A stretch of DNA of 64,000 nt from Candidatus Acidiferrum typicum (GCA_025463055.1 JAOAPV010000064.1:1-64000), one strand, 5' to 3'. Numbered from the stretch's first letter, positions 16,940-25,512 are shown. Numbers and translations are program-made. The notes: generated by a model from the sequence alone, not told the origin.

Positions 16940-17028
16940 GGTAACGTTGACCCCCATGGTTCCCCGCCTTAAGATATCTCTTCCAGTTTGTTGTTATATC
17001 CGCGGATTCCGATCCCATTCGAGAGCAA

Positions 17029-18216
17029 ATGCTGGCGCGAATGAACAGTCGCATCCAACGATGGCTTGAGAGCAAACCTCAGCGCTATGCTCTGGCGTTA
17101 GCCGTAACCGCATTCTTTCTAGTTTTGCGTGGCGTTCTCGACCCCGTAATTGGGAGTTATGTCCCGTATCTTGCTGTTCTCCCAGCGATCGTCTTCTCTG
17201 CGTGGTTTTGCGGACTTGGGCCGTCCATTCTCTCCATGCTTCTCGCTTTCCTGGGCGAGCAGTATTGGTTCATTCCGCCGTTCCATACCTTGCGAATTTC
17301 AGGCACCCCGGACCGTGCCGGGGCGATCGTCTACTTCCTCGTCTCCCTGACCATCATCATTTTTGCCGAAACTACACGCCGCATCACAGCCAAGCTGGCC
17401 ACCACCACGGATAAGCTCCGGGAAACGGGCGAAGAGCTCGGCCGCTCTCATGCGGAATTGGAGCAGCGGGTGAGCGAGCGCACCAGCCAGCTCCAGCAAA
17501 CAAACGTCGAGCTGCGCACACAGACGGACGTTGTGCGTCAGCTTTCCAGCCGCCTTTTGCAAATGCAAGACGAGGAACGTCGCCGCATAGCGCGCGAATT
17601 GCATGACAGCGTTGGACAGATTGTGGCGGCCCTGGGGATGAATCTGTCCGCCGTCCAACGCGAAAGCGATCACCTTTCTCCGGACGCCGCAGCCGATGTC
17701 GCTGAAAGCGCGAATCTGGTATCTGAGCTCTCGCGCCAGATTCGCACCATTTCCCATCTGCTCCATCCACCGCTGCTCGATGAAGTCGGCCTCGTTTCCG
17801 CACTGCAGCACTATGTGGAAGGCTTTGCGGAGCGCAGCAAAATCCAGGTCAGCCTCGATTTGCCCACCGACTTGGGCCGCTTGCCTCCCGAAATGGAGAC
17901 GGCGATATTTCGCATTGTTCAGGAGTGCCTGACAAATGTGCACCGGCACTCCGGCAGCACCAGCGCCGCTGTTCGCATCGCAAAGACGGCAAATCAATTG
18001 CGTCTCGAAGTGCAAGACGCTGGCAAGGGTATCCCTTCGGAAAAGCAATCAGAAATAGCCTGCCATGGTAAAACCGGCGTGGGGATGAGTGGAATGCGCG
18101 AGCGCCTCCGGCAGTTCGGCGGCCAGCTCGAGGTCACGTCGGTACCCGGCCAAACCGTAGTGGCAGCAACGCTACCCGTCCGGCAGGCCCAGGGGAAATC
18201 CGCGATCTCCGCCTAG
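17029..18216 (+). CDS. membrane sensor histidine kinase (DUF4118-like N-terminus, HisKA_3/HATPase)
   Basis: 395 residues. The N-terminal 110 residues contain four hydrophobic segments in the DUF4118/KdpD-like arrangement (YALALAVTAFFLVLRG, VPYLAVLPAIVFSAWFCGLGPSI, AIVYFLVSLTIIIFAE). A coiled coil follows (residues 125-165). The dimerisation domain has RRRIARELHDSVGQ with the phospho-accepting His, and the ATPase domain has IVQECLTNVHRH (N box), VQDAGKGIP and GVGMSGMRERL. This is the NarL-type kinase subclass. No response regulator gene is adjacent, so the partner is elsewhere. Confidence 0.88.
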   Translation: MLARMNSRIQRWLESKPQRYALALAVTAFFLVLRGVLDPVIGSYVPYLAVLPAIVFSAWFCGLGPSILSMLLAFLGEQYWFIPPFHTLRISGTPDRAGAIVYFLVSLTIIIFAETTRRITAKLATTTDKLRETGEELGRSHAELEQRVSERTSQLQQTNVELRTQTDVVRQLSSRLLQMQDEERRRIARELHDSVGQIVAALGMNLSAVQRESDHLSPDAAADVAESANLVSELSRQIRTISHLLHPPLLDEVGLVSALQHYVEGFAERSKIQVSLDLPTDLGRLPPEMETAIFRIVQECLTNVHRHSGSTSAAVRIAKTANQLRLEVQDAGKGIPSEKQSEIACHGKTGVGMSGMRERLRQFGGQLEVTSVPGQTVVAATLPVRQAQGKSAISA

Positions 18217-18314
18217 CGCCCACGCAGCACATAAAGAAACGTCAGTGTCTGCCGTCGAGTACTTCGAAAAAAACCTCTTGGGCCGTCCTGTGAGATGATG
18301 ACGTTTGGGATTTC

Positions 18315-18388
18315 TGGAGCGGGCGATGGGAATCGAACCCACGTCCGAAGCTTGGGAAGCTTCTATACTGCCATTGTACGACGCCCGC
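18315..18388 (-). tRNA. tRNA-Gly (anticodon CCC)
   Basis: The reverse strand folds as a cloverleaf: acceptor stem GCGGGCG/CGCCCGC, anticodon stem GAAGC/GCTTC around loop TTCCCAA, which gives anticodon CCC, and a T arm containing GGTTCGATTCC. The discriminator base is U and CCA is encoded (18315-18317 read as tgg on the plus strand). Body length is 71 nt plus CCA. It reads GGG glycine codons. Confidence 0.95.
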
Positions 18389-18604
18389 TCAGCCTACCTT
18401 CTGGCTCGATTATACATAATCTCGCCAACGCCAGCTTTTGCAATATCGCCCCCCGCTTCATCCAACGATTTGCACCGCGGTTCACACATAAATCACTTGA
18501 CTTGATTCGGAGCCCAAGCTAGTTTTGTCGCGCCCCCCTTGTCCCGCTGGAGTTAACCACTCCAGATAGGGCCCCTTAGCGTTCAATCGCTTCATCACAT
18601 AAGA

Positions 18605-18964
18605 ATGCCTCACTACATCACCGCCCACGAGGCGGACGAAATCCTTGAGAAATGGGCCTGTGAATCGTTACCCGTTTGTTTTGCGGTTGGTAGGGGAAAT
18701 CTGGCCTGGCATGCGCACTGGGTTGGCAATATTCACTATGCGCCCGAGGGCCGCTGGGTTCTCACCGTGGATCACACTACAAATGTGGTGTGCACCCACG
18801 AATTCGACGAGATCATCCTGACCGAAGACGAAGACCTCCTCGGAATGCGCTTCCGCCATCCCAAGGGTGCAGCGGATTCCGACCTCGAAGTGAATTTGTT
18901 CATCGCCAAAGCCGGCGGCCTCGATGGCGAATCAATACCATTGCTGCAGAAATTGATTCAGTGA
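18605..18964 (+). CDS. hypothetical protein (119 aa)
   Basis: Acidic, soluble-looking protein with WACESLPVCFAVGRGNLAWHAHWVGNIHYA and a C-terminal acidic half. Codon usage and a clean start after a gene-free region support it as a gene. No family recognised and no signal peptide. It is flanked by the tRNA gene and a convergently transcribed secreted protein gene. No clear ribosome binding site is visible before the ATG. Confidence 0.6.
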   Translation: MPHYITAHEADEILEKWACESLPVCFAVGRGNLAWHAHWVGNIHYAPEGRWVLTVDHTTNVVCTHEFDEIILTEDEDLLGMRFRHPKGAADSDLEVNLFIAKAGGLDGESIPLLQKLIQ

Positions 18965-19013
18965 GGGAGACCGAAACTTTGTTTTCAGTCCCTCTCGCAA
19001 ACTGATTTGGCCG

Positions 19014-19352
19014 CTACAGCAATTTCACGGAACTCACTTTTACCGTATCGCCGTGCACCTCTCCTGTGACATCCGCGCGGAGATGGTCCTTCTTATCGGA
19101 AGCCTTCAATGCTGCGACGACTTGCGCGTTGCCGTTTGCATCCAGCTTCAGGAACTGCTTGTCTTTGGTCACGATGCCGAAGCCGCTCTCTTGACACTTC
19201 AGCGCGCAAGCCCGCGTGTGCGAGTCCGGATCGGCAGCCACTTTTTTCGAGCAATTCACATCGACGACCGAAACATCCGTGAACGTCTCATTGGCCGCGA
19301 ACACCGGTACGGCCAACAACCCGAAAACTACCAACGAAACAACTTTCCGCAT
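19014..19352 (-). CDS. small secreted protein of unknown function
   Basis: 112 residues with a clear signal peptide (MRKVVSLVVFGLLAVPVFAAN) and a strong ribosome binding site (GGAGGAAAT before ATG). The mature part has three cysteines (VNCSKK, ACALKCQESGFG) and a beta-rich ending (LRADVTGEVHGDTVKVSSVKLL) that resembles small OB-fold secreted proteins. This layout (signal, CxxxC, then G-x-V...D-K-x-L-x-L-D) recurs in acidobacterial genomes by memory, but no function is known. It starts 28 nt after the DoxX-like gene on the same strand, so the two probably form one transcript. Confidence 0.7.
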   Translation of the reverse strand: MRKVVSLVVFGLLAVPVFAANETFTDVSVVDVNCSKKVAADPDSHTRACALKCQESGFGIVTKDKQFLKLDANGNAQVVAALKASDKKDHLRADVTGEVHGDTVKVSSVKLL

Positions 19353-19379
19353 ATTTCCTCCATCGATCGGTTTTAACTG

Positions 19380-19820
19380 CTACCTCGTAAAAGCGGCTTG
19401 TGAACCGGCGTGAGCGGCCGCGACGTTTCGGGAACCGCACTGCTCCCGGACGATAGTGAGTTGCGCCAGCGCGAACGCACCGATCGCAATCTCTACGTCA
19501 CGCACAGCAAGGTCGTAGAACATTCGCATCGTCAGCAAATTGACCGCAATCGCGAGCAGCCATGCCATCACCACGTAGCTGCCAATCCTCGTCCACTTGC
19601 TGAGCACGATAATCCCGGCAATGATTTCCACCACGCCTACGATGTGCATGACAGTGCTCGCACTCACTGGCACAACTTTGGTTGCTAGCGGACTAAGGTA
19701 CATGCTCCAGTCCGCTAGTATGTTGAAGTACTTGTCTATCCCCGCCAGAATTGGCCCCAAGCCGAGGCCGATCCGCAGCGCCCACCACGCCGTGTTCAGT
19801 CGATTATCAAATTCCTTCAT
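19380..19820 (-). CDS. DoxX-like membrane protein
   Basis: 146 residues with four hydrophobic helices (WWALRIGLGLGPILAGIDKYFN, VMHIVGVVEIIAGIIVL, IGSYVVMAWLLAIAVNLLT, DVEIAIGAFALAQLTIV). The LRIGLGLGPILAGIDKYFN opening and VGVVEIIAGIIVLSKWTRIGS fit the DoxX/DUF417-like superfamily of small quinone- or redox-linked membrane proteins. It is transcribed away from an ECF sigma gene, and the two start regions share a TGTAACC promoter motif, so it is likely a target of that sigma factor. Confidence 0.75.
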   Translation of the reverse strand: MKEFDNRLNTAWWALRIGLGLGPILAGIDKYFNILADWSMYLSPLATKVVPVSASTVMHIVGVVEIIAGIIVLSKWTRIGSYVVMAWLLAIAVNLLTMRMFYDLAVRDVEIAIGAFALAQLTIVREQCGSRNVAAAHAGSQAAFTR

Positions 19821-19858
19821 TGCGCCCCCTGTTGGTAAGGAGTGTTAAGCCAACGATT

Positions 19859-19926
19859 GGTTACAGTCGTTTTTCGCTCGACGGATGGGAAAATAAGTTG
19901 TAACCGTTTCCGTCTTGCTCGCTCTA
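19859..19926. promoter_or_regulatory. divergent ECF-type promoters with matching TGTAACC boxes
   Basis: On the minus strand TGTAACC (19865-19859) points toward the DoxX-like gene. On the plus strand TGTAACC (19899-19905) points toward the sigma gene and is followed 18 nt later by TCTA (19923-19926), a workable -10. Both boxes sit about 40 bp before their ATGs. Shared -35 boxes on both sides of an ECF gene are what autoregulation by that sigma factor would look like; this is an inference. Confidence 0.55.
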
Positions 19927-19940
19927 TAGTTGCGAGGACC

Positions 19941-20615
19941 ATGGAAAGCATCGAAATTCTGGAGAAAGCCCGCTCAGAGGGCTGGACTGACGAAGAGATC
20001 GTCGACAGGGTGCGCGCTGGAGAAACCGCGCTGTACGAAATTATTATGCGCCGCTATAACCAGCGGCTCTACCGCGTAGCGCGCGCCATTCTTCGCGACG
20101 ATAGCGAAGCCGAAGACGTAATGCAGGACGCGTACGTGCGCGCCTACCAGCATCTCGATCAATTTGCCCGTCGCGCACCTTTTTCAGCTTGGCTGACGCG
20201 CATCGCCGTACACGAGGCACTAGCTCGCGTTCGGCACCGCAATCGCGTACAGCAAATCAACGACGGCGAGCATGAGGGAGAATTTGTCATGAATTTGGCC
20301 GAGCCTTCTTTCAATCCCGAGCAAACCGCTTCCGCCGTCGAACTCGGCCACCTGTTGGAAGAAGCTTTATTGGCGCTTCCGGATCAGTCTCGTGCCGTAG
20401 TGATGTTGCGCGATGTGGAAGAGCTAAGCACAGAGGAAACAGCCGGCGCTCTTGAGATTTCGGAAGACAATGTCAAAGTCCGCCTGCATCGTGGCCGAGC
20501 AATGCTGCGAAGTTGGCTCCTTCAGCGCGTCGGAGCCAAAGCCAAGGACGCATTTCCCTTCATGGGCGCTCGCTGTGACCGCGTTGTGCAGAATGTTTTC
20601 GCTCAGCTCTCATAG
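19941..20615 (+). CDS. ECF RNA polymerase sigma factor
   Basis: 224 residues from the ATG at 19941 (MESIEILEKARS); the longer track start would include the promoter. Region 2: ALYEIIMRRYNQRLYRVARAILRDDSEAEDVMQDAYVRAYQHLDQF. Region 4: LPDQSRAVVMLRDVEELSTEETAGALEISEDNVKVRLHRGRAML. This is close to the RpoE-like sigma group. No anti-sigma gene follows; after 34 bp comes the converging chloride channel gene. It probably drives its own promoter and that of the divergent DoxX-like gene. Confidence 0.9.
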   Translation: MESIEILEKARSEGWTDEEIVDRVRAGETALYEIIMRRYNQRLYRVARAILRDDSEAEDVMQDAYVRAYQHLDQFARRAPFSAWLTRIAVHEALARVRHRNRVQQINDGEHEGEFVMNLAEPSFNPEQTASAVELGHLLEEALLALPDQSRAVVMLRDVEELSTEETAGALEISEDNVKVRLHRGRAMLRSWLLQRVGAKAKDAFPFMGARCDRVVQNVFAQLS

Positions 20616-20649
20616 ACAGGGCGTTGACGCAGGGCACTCTCGTGTCAGA

Positions 20650-22524
20650 TCATCGCGCCATAGGTTTTTCCTCGCTGGACAGTTTCCCTCCGGGCAAGAG
20701 AAATCGAAGCTTCAGCGGCCGCTCGCGTCTGCGTTCTTCTTCCAGGTGCCGTCCTCTAGCCTTTAGCAAGTCATCGAGCGAAACGAGCCCGAGGAACTTT
20801 TTCGTCCCGCGATCAACCACAGGCATCCGCGTAAATCCTCTTTCGGCCATCCGATATACCACCACACGCAAAGATTCGTCCGGATGCGCTGAGACCGTAT
20901 CCGTTCGAACGAACTCGCGAAGCGGTCGCTTCAGCAGCGCATCGCCGTGTTCCGCCATGGCACCGCGGAGATCTCCGCGCGTGAGAACTCCCACAAGCAG
21001 CCCCGCCTCATCCACCACCGGCAGTAATCGCTGGCTGTGCCGATGGTCCGTTCGAAGTGAATGCTGCATCTCGTGAATAGTAAAGCTTGCGGGCAGCACC
21101 ACAACCTTGGTGCGCATCACTTCCCGCACGAACAGAATTTCCAGTGGGTCCACCGCATACTCGCGGCTCAAGTGATAGCCACGCCGTGCCACTTTTTCAG
21201 TCAAGATCGATCGTTTCAGCGTCAACACCGTAAACGCGTGCGCCACCACACTGCCCACCAGCAGCGGCAGAAACACATTGCCGTCATGCGTCAATTCAAA
21301 CGCAAACACAATGCTCGTGAACGGAGACCGCATCGTCCCGCCGAGCACCGCACCCATGCTGACCAGCGGCCAAAATCCCGCACCCTCATTCGGGAGGAAC
21401 ATCGCCTCCAGTCCGCCCAATGCCCCGCCCATCATCAGTAGCGGCGCCAAAACTCCGCCCGAGGTCCCGGAACCAAGCGACACCGCCCAGATGAACCATT
21501 TCACCAGCAGCACGCCAAGAATCACGTGACTCGTCACGCTGCCCTGCAATAGTTGACCAATCGTGTCATAGCCCACCCCGAGCGCCTGCGGAAAAACCAA
21601 GCCGCCCAGACCAATGGCCAAGCCTCCGATGGCAGGCCACCACATCCAATGAATCGGCAGATGCTGAAATGCATCTTCCGCCGCGTACACCGAAAGCGTG
21701 AGTAGCGCCGACAACGCGCCGGCAAGTAGCCCGACCAGCACGCAAGCTAAGAGCGCTTTCGGACCAATGAACAGAGGATGCGCCGGTACCGGGAACAGCG
21801 GGCCTAATCCGATAAGGTAACGTCGCAACACCGCGGCCGTGGCGCTGGCCAGCGCCACCGGAACCAAGCTCCGCGGCTTCCATTCAAATAACAACAACTC
21901 CACCGCTAGCAGCACGGAAGCCAGCGGAGCCGCGAATGTCGCCGACATGCCGGCTGCTGCGCCCGCTACCAGCAGTGTTTTGCGCTCCGCACTCGTCAGG
22001 TGAAATAACTGCGCGATGATCGACCCAAAAGCACCGCCGGTCATGATGATTGGGCCTTCCGCGCCAAATGGTCCGCCCGAGCCAATCGAAATCGCCGACG
22101 AAATCGGCTTCAGGACCGCCACCTTGGGCTCGACGCGGCTTCCATTAATAAGAATCGCCTCAATCGCCTCCGGAATCCCATGGCCGCGGATCCGCTCCGA
22201 TCCGTAACGTGCCATGACGCCAATCAGCAGCGCTCCGCCAATCGGCACCAGCACGCTGTAGATTCCGAGGTGGTTACCCGCCGGCGAAACCAGGGCCGTG
22301 CTCCACCTGCCGAAATAAAATAAATTTGTGAAAACCCCGATCAGTCGAAGCAGCGCTAACGCCACGAACGCCGCCACCACCCCTATGCCGATTGCCAGTG
22401 CCGAAATCGGCAGGAGCCTCGTGGTTGTAGTGAAGTCTCCGAGTACATCCCACGCCTTAGTGGTCGCGTCGGTCGCCACTGTGTCACTGCGGTCCTGCAA
22501 AGGCACTGTCGTTTCGTTAGCCAC
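20650..22524 (-). CDS. CLC-type chloride channel/transporter with two CBS domains
   Basis: 624 residues from a GTG start. CLC core (residues about 35-450): GHGIPEAI stands in for the GSGIP loop, GPFGAEGPI carries the gating glutamate, GSGTSGGVLAP is the third anion-site loop, and GTMRSPFTSIVFAFELT is conserved. The presence of the gate Glu allows either channel or Cl-/H+ exchanger function. Two CBS domains follow (about 475-530 and 540-600; LLPVVDEAGLLVGVLTRGDL, RMPVVDRGTKKFLGLVSLDDLL), which usually bind adenine nucleotides. A palindromic operator lies 29 bp upstream. Confidence 0.92.
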   Translation of the reverse strand: MANETTVPLQDRSDTVATDATTKAWDVLGDFTTTTRLLPISALAIGIGVVAAFVALALLRLIGVFTNLFYFGRWSTALVSPAGNHLGIYSVLVPIGGALLIGVMARYGSERIRGHGIPEAIEAILINGSRVEPKVAVLKPISSAISIGSGGPFGAEGPIIMTGGAFGSIIAQLFHLTSAERKTLLVAGAAAGMSATFAAPLASVLLAVELLLFEWKPRSLVPVALASATAAVLRRYLIGLGPLFPVPAHPLFIGPKALLACVLVGLLAGALSALLTLSVYAAEDAFQHLPIHWMWWPAIGGLAIGLGGLVFPQALGVGYDTIGQLLQGSVTSHVILGVLLVKWFIWAVSLGSGTSGGVLAPLLMMGGALGGLEAMFLPNEGAGFWPLVSMGAVLGGTMRSPFTSIVFAFELTHDGNVFLPLLVGSVVAHAFTVLTLKRSILTEKVARRGYHLSREYAVDPLEILFVREVMRTKVVVLPASFTIHEMQHSLRTDHRHSQRLLPVVDEAGLLVGVLTRGDLRGAMAEHGDALLKRPLREFVRTDTVSAHPDESLRVVVYRMAERGFTRMPVVDRGTKKFLGLVSLDDLLKARGRHLEEERRRERPLKLRFLLPGGKLSSEEKPMAR

Positions 22525-22552
22525 GCCACCCTCTCCGCGTTCTCTTTCCCAG

Positions 22553-22571
22553 TATATCGTATTGCGATATA
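22553..22571. promoter_or_regulatory. palindromic operator candidate upstream of CLC gene
   Basis: TATATCG-TATTG-CGATATA has perfect 7-bp arms around a 5-bp centre, extended by AGTA/TACT-like flanks. From memory, this type of A+T palindrome is common before genes controlled by PadR-family repressors in Acidobacteriota. It sits 29-47 bp before the GTG of the CLC gene. No PadR gene is in the window. Confidence 0.5.
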
Positions 22572-22679
22572 TACTTGGGCCCTACGCTGAGGAAAATTTC
22601 GTGGCCACATCTTCAATGCGGTATAACAGGTTAAAGTTTGTGGAAACGGGATCGTGACGGGGATGAAACCCAGACAGGG

Positions 22680-23843
22680 TCAATTGGGTTTAGCGGCAGG
22701 TTCCGGCATTTGACGCGGTGCATAGTAAGGCTTGCCATTCAACTTCTCCACTTCCTTCGTAAAGTTCGTCCCGTAGTCGCGGTCGGCATCCGAAAGCAGC
22801 CATGCTTGACGCTTGTAGTTCCAATTGTCTGGGGCTAGCCGCTGCGCCTGCTTGAAGTGTGGAATCGCTTCTGTACCGTGACCTGCATGGAAGAGATATT
22901 CAGCCAAGCTGAACTCTGCATCGGCCATCAGACGATCTGGACTCACGGGCGTCAACCGCTTTCTTAGCTCCTCTTCACTCAGGACGAAAGAACTGCGTGC
23001 CCCCTTTGCCACCCAGTCACGGATCGCCTCCAGGTACGGGCTTGAATCCATGTGCGAATAAGACTTGAACCGATCGTCGACGAACGCCACTTCATTCGGG
23101 CGCACGATTTTTCCCTGTTCATTTATCCACACCGCAGTGGGAACGTTGACCATGCTGTAGAGCTTTGTAACCAGGTGCTGTTGGTCAATGAGGGCGATAT
23201 ATTCCGGATTTGCTTTCTCGATCCAGGGGCTTGCGTCCTTCACGCCACCTGTATCCTGGGCTACAGAAACGATCTCGAAATTCTCATCTTTCAGCTCGTG
23301 ATAGAAGATTTGCCACCCGGGCAAATCGAATCGGCACCCTCACCAGGAAGCCCAGGTGATCAGTAGCACTTTCTTGCCGCGAAAGTCCGAAAGCGAATGA
23401 AGCTTGCCACTTCTATCGGGAAGAGTGAAATTGGGCGCCTCAAGCGTCGCAAGGTAATCGTTCTGCCCTTCCGGCCGGGGACCAAAGTACCAAGTCGCCA
23501 GCTCCTCGTCGTAAGCAACGGGCTGTTTCACGAGCCGGGCAAATTCACTCAAATTGAACCATGTGACTTTGCCTAGCTGTTCAAGAAAATCGGCCTTCCT
23601 TTGTTTGGGTAACGGAAAGCAAAGTTCACGTCGGCAAACGCCTTGCGGTTTCACAACAAAACCCGTCGAGCGCGTCAGTTCCGCCAGCGTCACCCAAAGG
23701 TCTTTCGATTGTGTGAACGGAGAAGGAGTGCGCAGCTCGGTCGCCACGTCGTCGTAAATCACCACGCGCCGCACCTGGCTGGTTGCTTCGGTAGCCATCG
23801 AGAACAGGAAAATCAGTCCGAGGCAACGGATGAGTGTCCTCAC
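22680..23843 (-). CDS. thioredoxin-like (ResA-type) protein, probable selenoprotein with in-frame TGA
   Basis: The track reports two ORFs (23340..23843 and 22680..23324), but they are in the same frame and separated only by one TGA and five sense codons. Read through, the product has 387 residues: a signal peptide (GTG start, MRTLIRCLGLIFLFSMATEATSQ), an N-terminal domain, then a redoxin fold (APNFTLPDRSGKLHSLSDFRGKKVLLITWASW-X-GCRFDLPGW). TGA (23340-23342) is codon 168, exactly where thioredoxin-like proteins have the first redox Cys; Cys170 remains. A perfect hairpin follows at SECIS spacing. The C-terminus continues normally with a cis-Pro loop (NVPTAVW) and a TPR-like tail. Insertion of selenocysteine is inferred; a nonsense mutation or sequencing error is the alternative. 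No sel genes are in the window. Confidence 0.75.
23307..23342 (-). promoter_or_regulatory. candidate bacterial SECIS element and its TGA codon
   Basis: On the coding strand TGA is followed by 12 nt and then GATTTGCC-CGGGT-GGCAAATC, a perfect 8-bp stem with a 5-nt loop containing G at its second position. The distance from TGA to the loop is 20 nt, inside the range described for bacterial SECIS elements, and a G in the first loop positions is part of the usual consensus. In bacteria this structure binds SelB within the coding sequence. Confidence 0.7.
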
Positions 23844-23918
23844 GCGCGGTAGTCTACAATCGGATTGAGTTCCAAGTATAGAATTTACGCATCGCTTTTT
23901 AGGGGCTCATTACAAAGT

Positions 23919-24719
23919 TCAAACGGACTTTGCGGCCGCCACCAAACTATCTCGATAAATGAGCGCGCCAAGCGGGGCCCCGGTCGCGCCGCCGTCAACA
24001 ACGATCTCCGCGCCCGTCACATAGGAAGCTTCGTCGGATGCCAGGTACAGTGCCGCTCTCGCGATCTCCTCCGCTTCACCCATGCGACCGAGCGCCGTTA
24101 TCCCGCCCAGCCGTTGTTCCAGCTCCGACATCGCTTGCTCCGTTGGCGCTTGCGGCGACCAAATCGGCGTCTTGGTTCCTCCTGGCGTAACCTGATTGAC
24201 GCGAATACCTCGCGCCGCGAGTTCTGACGCCAAGTTACGCGTCATGGCGCGCACGCCTGCCTTAGTGGCGGCATAGGCGGAGTATCCCGGCACGCCCAGC
24301 ACTGCATGAACCGAGCCATTCAGAATAATCGATGCCCCCGGATTGAGGTGTGCGGCGCTAGCCTGCACCGTGAAGAACACCGCCGTCAGGTTGGTTCGGA
24401 TGATTTCTTCAAAGGAAGCCAGGGACGTATTGCCGACAGGTGTCGCGCCTGGTATCCCAGCATTGGCGAACACGATATCGAGTTTGCCGAACTTCTGGAC
24501 CGTCGCGGCAACCGCGCGGTCGATCTCTTCCACTCTGGTGACGTCCGCTTGCACCGCCACTACGTCTTTCCCCAGTTCTTTGCTCGCCGCATCCAGTGTC
24601 TTCCGGTTCCTTCCGGTGATGGCCACGTGCGCGCCCTCGGCCAGGAAAAGCCGTGCCGTGGCTAAACCAATGCCGCTATTGCCACCGGTAATCAGTGCCG
24701 TTTTGCCTGCCAGTCTCAT
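23919..24719 (-). CDS. SDR family NAD(P)-dependent oxidoreductase
   Basis: 266 residues, classical short-chain dehydrogenase. Cofactor motif TGGNSGIG, NAG motif (FANAG), catalytic Ser in LNGSVHAV and YAATK active site (Tyr and Lys), with the PGG turn after it and the VDGG near the C-terminus. The substrate is not determined by sequence. It is transcribed away from a TetR regulator gene with a palindrome between them, so it is probably that regulator's target. Confidence 0.9.
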   Translation of the reverse strand: MRLAGKTALITGGNSGIGLATARLFLAEGAHVAITGRNRKTLDAASKELGKDVVAVQADVTRVEEIDRAVAATVQKFGKLDIVFANAGIPGATPVGNTSLASFEEIIRTNLTAVFFTVQASAAHLNPGASIILNGSVHAVLGVPGYSAYAATKAGVRAMTRNLASELAARGIRVNQVTPGGTKTPIWSPQAPTEQAMSELEQRLGGITALGRMGEAEEIARAALYLASDEASYVTGAEIVVDGGATGAPLGALIYRDSLVAAAKSV

Positions 24720-24742
24720 GTTCGTCTCCTTGCGTTATTTGT

Positions 24743-24760
24743 GGATTATGCTTATAATCC
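24743..24760. promoter_or_regulatory. palindrome between SDR and TetR genes (operator candidate)
   Basis: GGATTAT-GCTT-ATAATCC has perfect 7-bp arms. It lies in the 109-bp divergent spacer, 24 bp before the SDR start, and overlaps an obvious -10-like TATAAT. This is the expected size and place for a TetR-family operator controlling both genes. Confidence 0.6.
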
Positions 24761-24828
24761 TTCTCGTGGTTGGATGCACGATCTTTCCCAGGAAATACAT
24801 CGATAATTCAACTTTATTCCGAGGCGCC

Positions 24829-25410
24829 ATGGGCCATTCAAAGACAGAGAAGGCCAAGACTCACAAACGCATCGTCAATATCGCCTCCAAGCGGTTTCGC
24901 GAAGAGGGCCTGGCAGGTATTGGAATCGCAGACCTTATGAAGGAAGCTGGTCTTACGGTGGGCGGATTCTACAAGCACTTCAATTCGCGTGACGATTTAG
25001 TAGGCGAAGCGCTCAACACCGCATTCGGCACCTGGAAGCGTCAAATGAACGCGGCCGCATCCGGCGGGCCACCGCTATCGTACGCAAACCTGATCGACGA
25101 TTACCTCAGTGAAGCGCACCGCGACACTCCAGGTACGGGCTGTGCTTTCAGCGCGCTGGCCGGGGAGATCGCGCGCAGCGGCAAGCGAACCCGCGCTCTA
25201 GCGACGGAACAGGTTCGGAACGACATTCACCTGATCGCGGGCCTGCTTCGCGGCAGCAACGGCAAGGCCAAGGGCGCGACAAGATTGCAAGCCATCTTGG
25301 TCTTTAGCGCGCTTCTCGGCGCCATGGTGTTAGCTCGCGCCGTATCGGACGCGGCGCTTTCGCGCGAGATACTGAAGAGCGTCGCGGTACTTCTGAAAGA
25401 GCAGCACTGA
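24829..25410 (+). CDS. TetR/AcrR family transcriptional regulator
   Basis: 193 residues from the ATG at 24829 (MGHSKTEKAKTHKRIV); the long ORF from 24343 is mostly the antisense of the SDR gene. The N-terminal helix-turn-helix is textbook: IVNIASKRFREEGLAGIGIADLMKEAGLTVGGFYKHFNSRDDLVGEAL. The C-terminal ligand domain (TGCAFSALAGEIARSG) matches the branch often placed beside SDR or alkane-type oxidoreductases. A GAGGCG lies 6 nt before ATG. It probably represses itself and the divergent SDR gene. Confidence 0.88.
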   Translation: MGHSKTEKAKTHKRIVNIASKRFREEGLAGIGIADLMKEAGLTVGGFYKHFNSRDDLVGEALNTAFGTWKRQMNAAASGGPPLSYANLIDDYLSEAHRDTPGTGCAFSALAGEIARSGKRTRALATEQVRNDIHLIAGLLRGSNGKAKGATRLQAILVFSALLGAMVLARAVSDAALSREILKSVAVLLKEQH

Positions 25411-25512
25411 CTACGCGTAGGATGCCCCGTGCTTGCGGTTTTGCCTCATGCCAGGGTGGGTCTTGGGTTTAACTTCGAACAACTCGTTCTGAGGCAGACG
25501 TTTGGATTCCAC

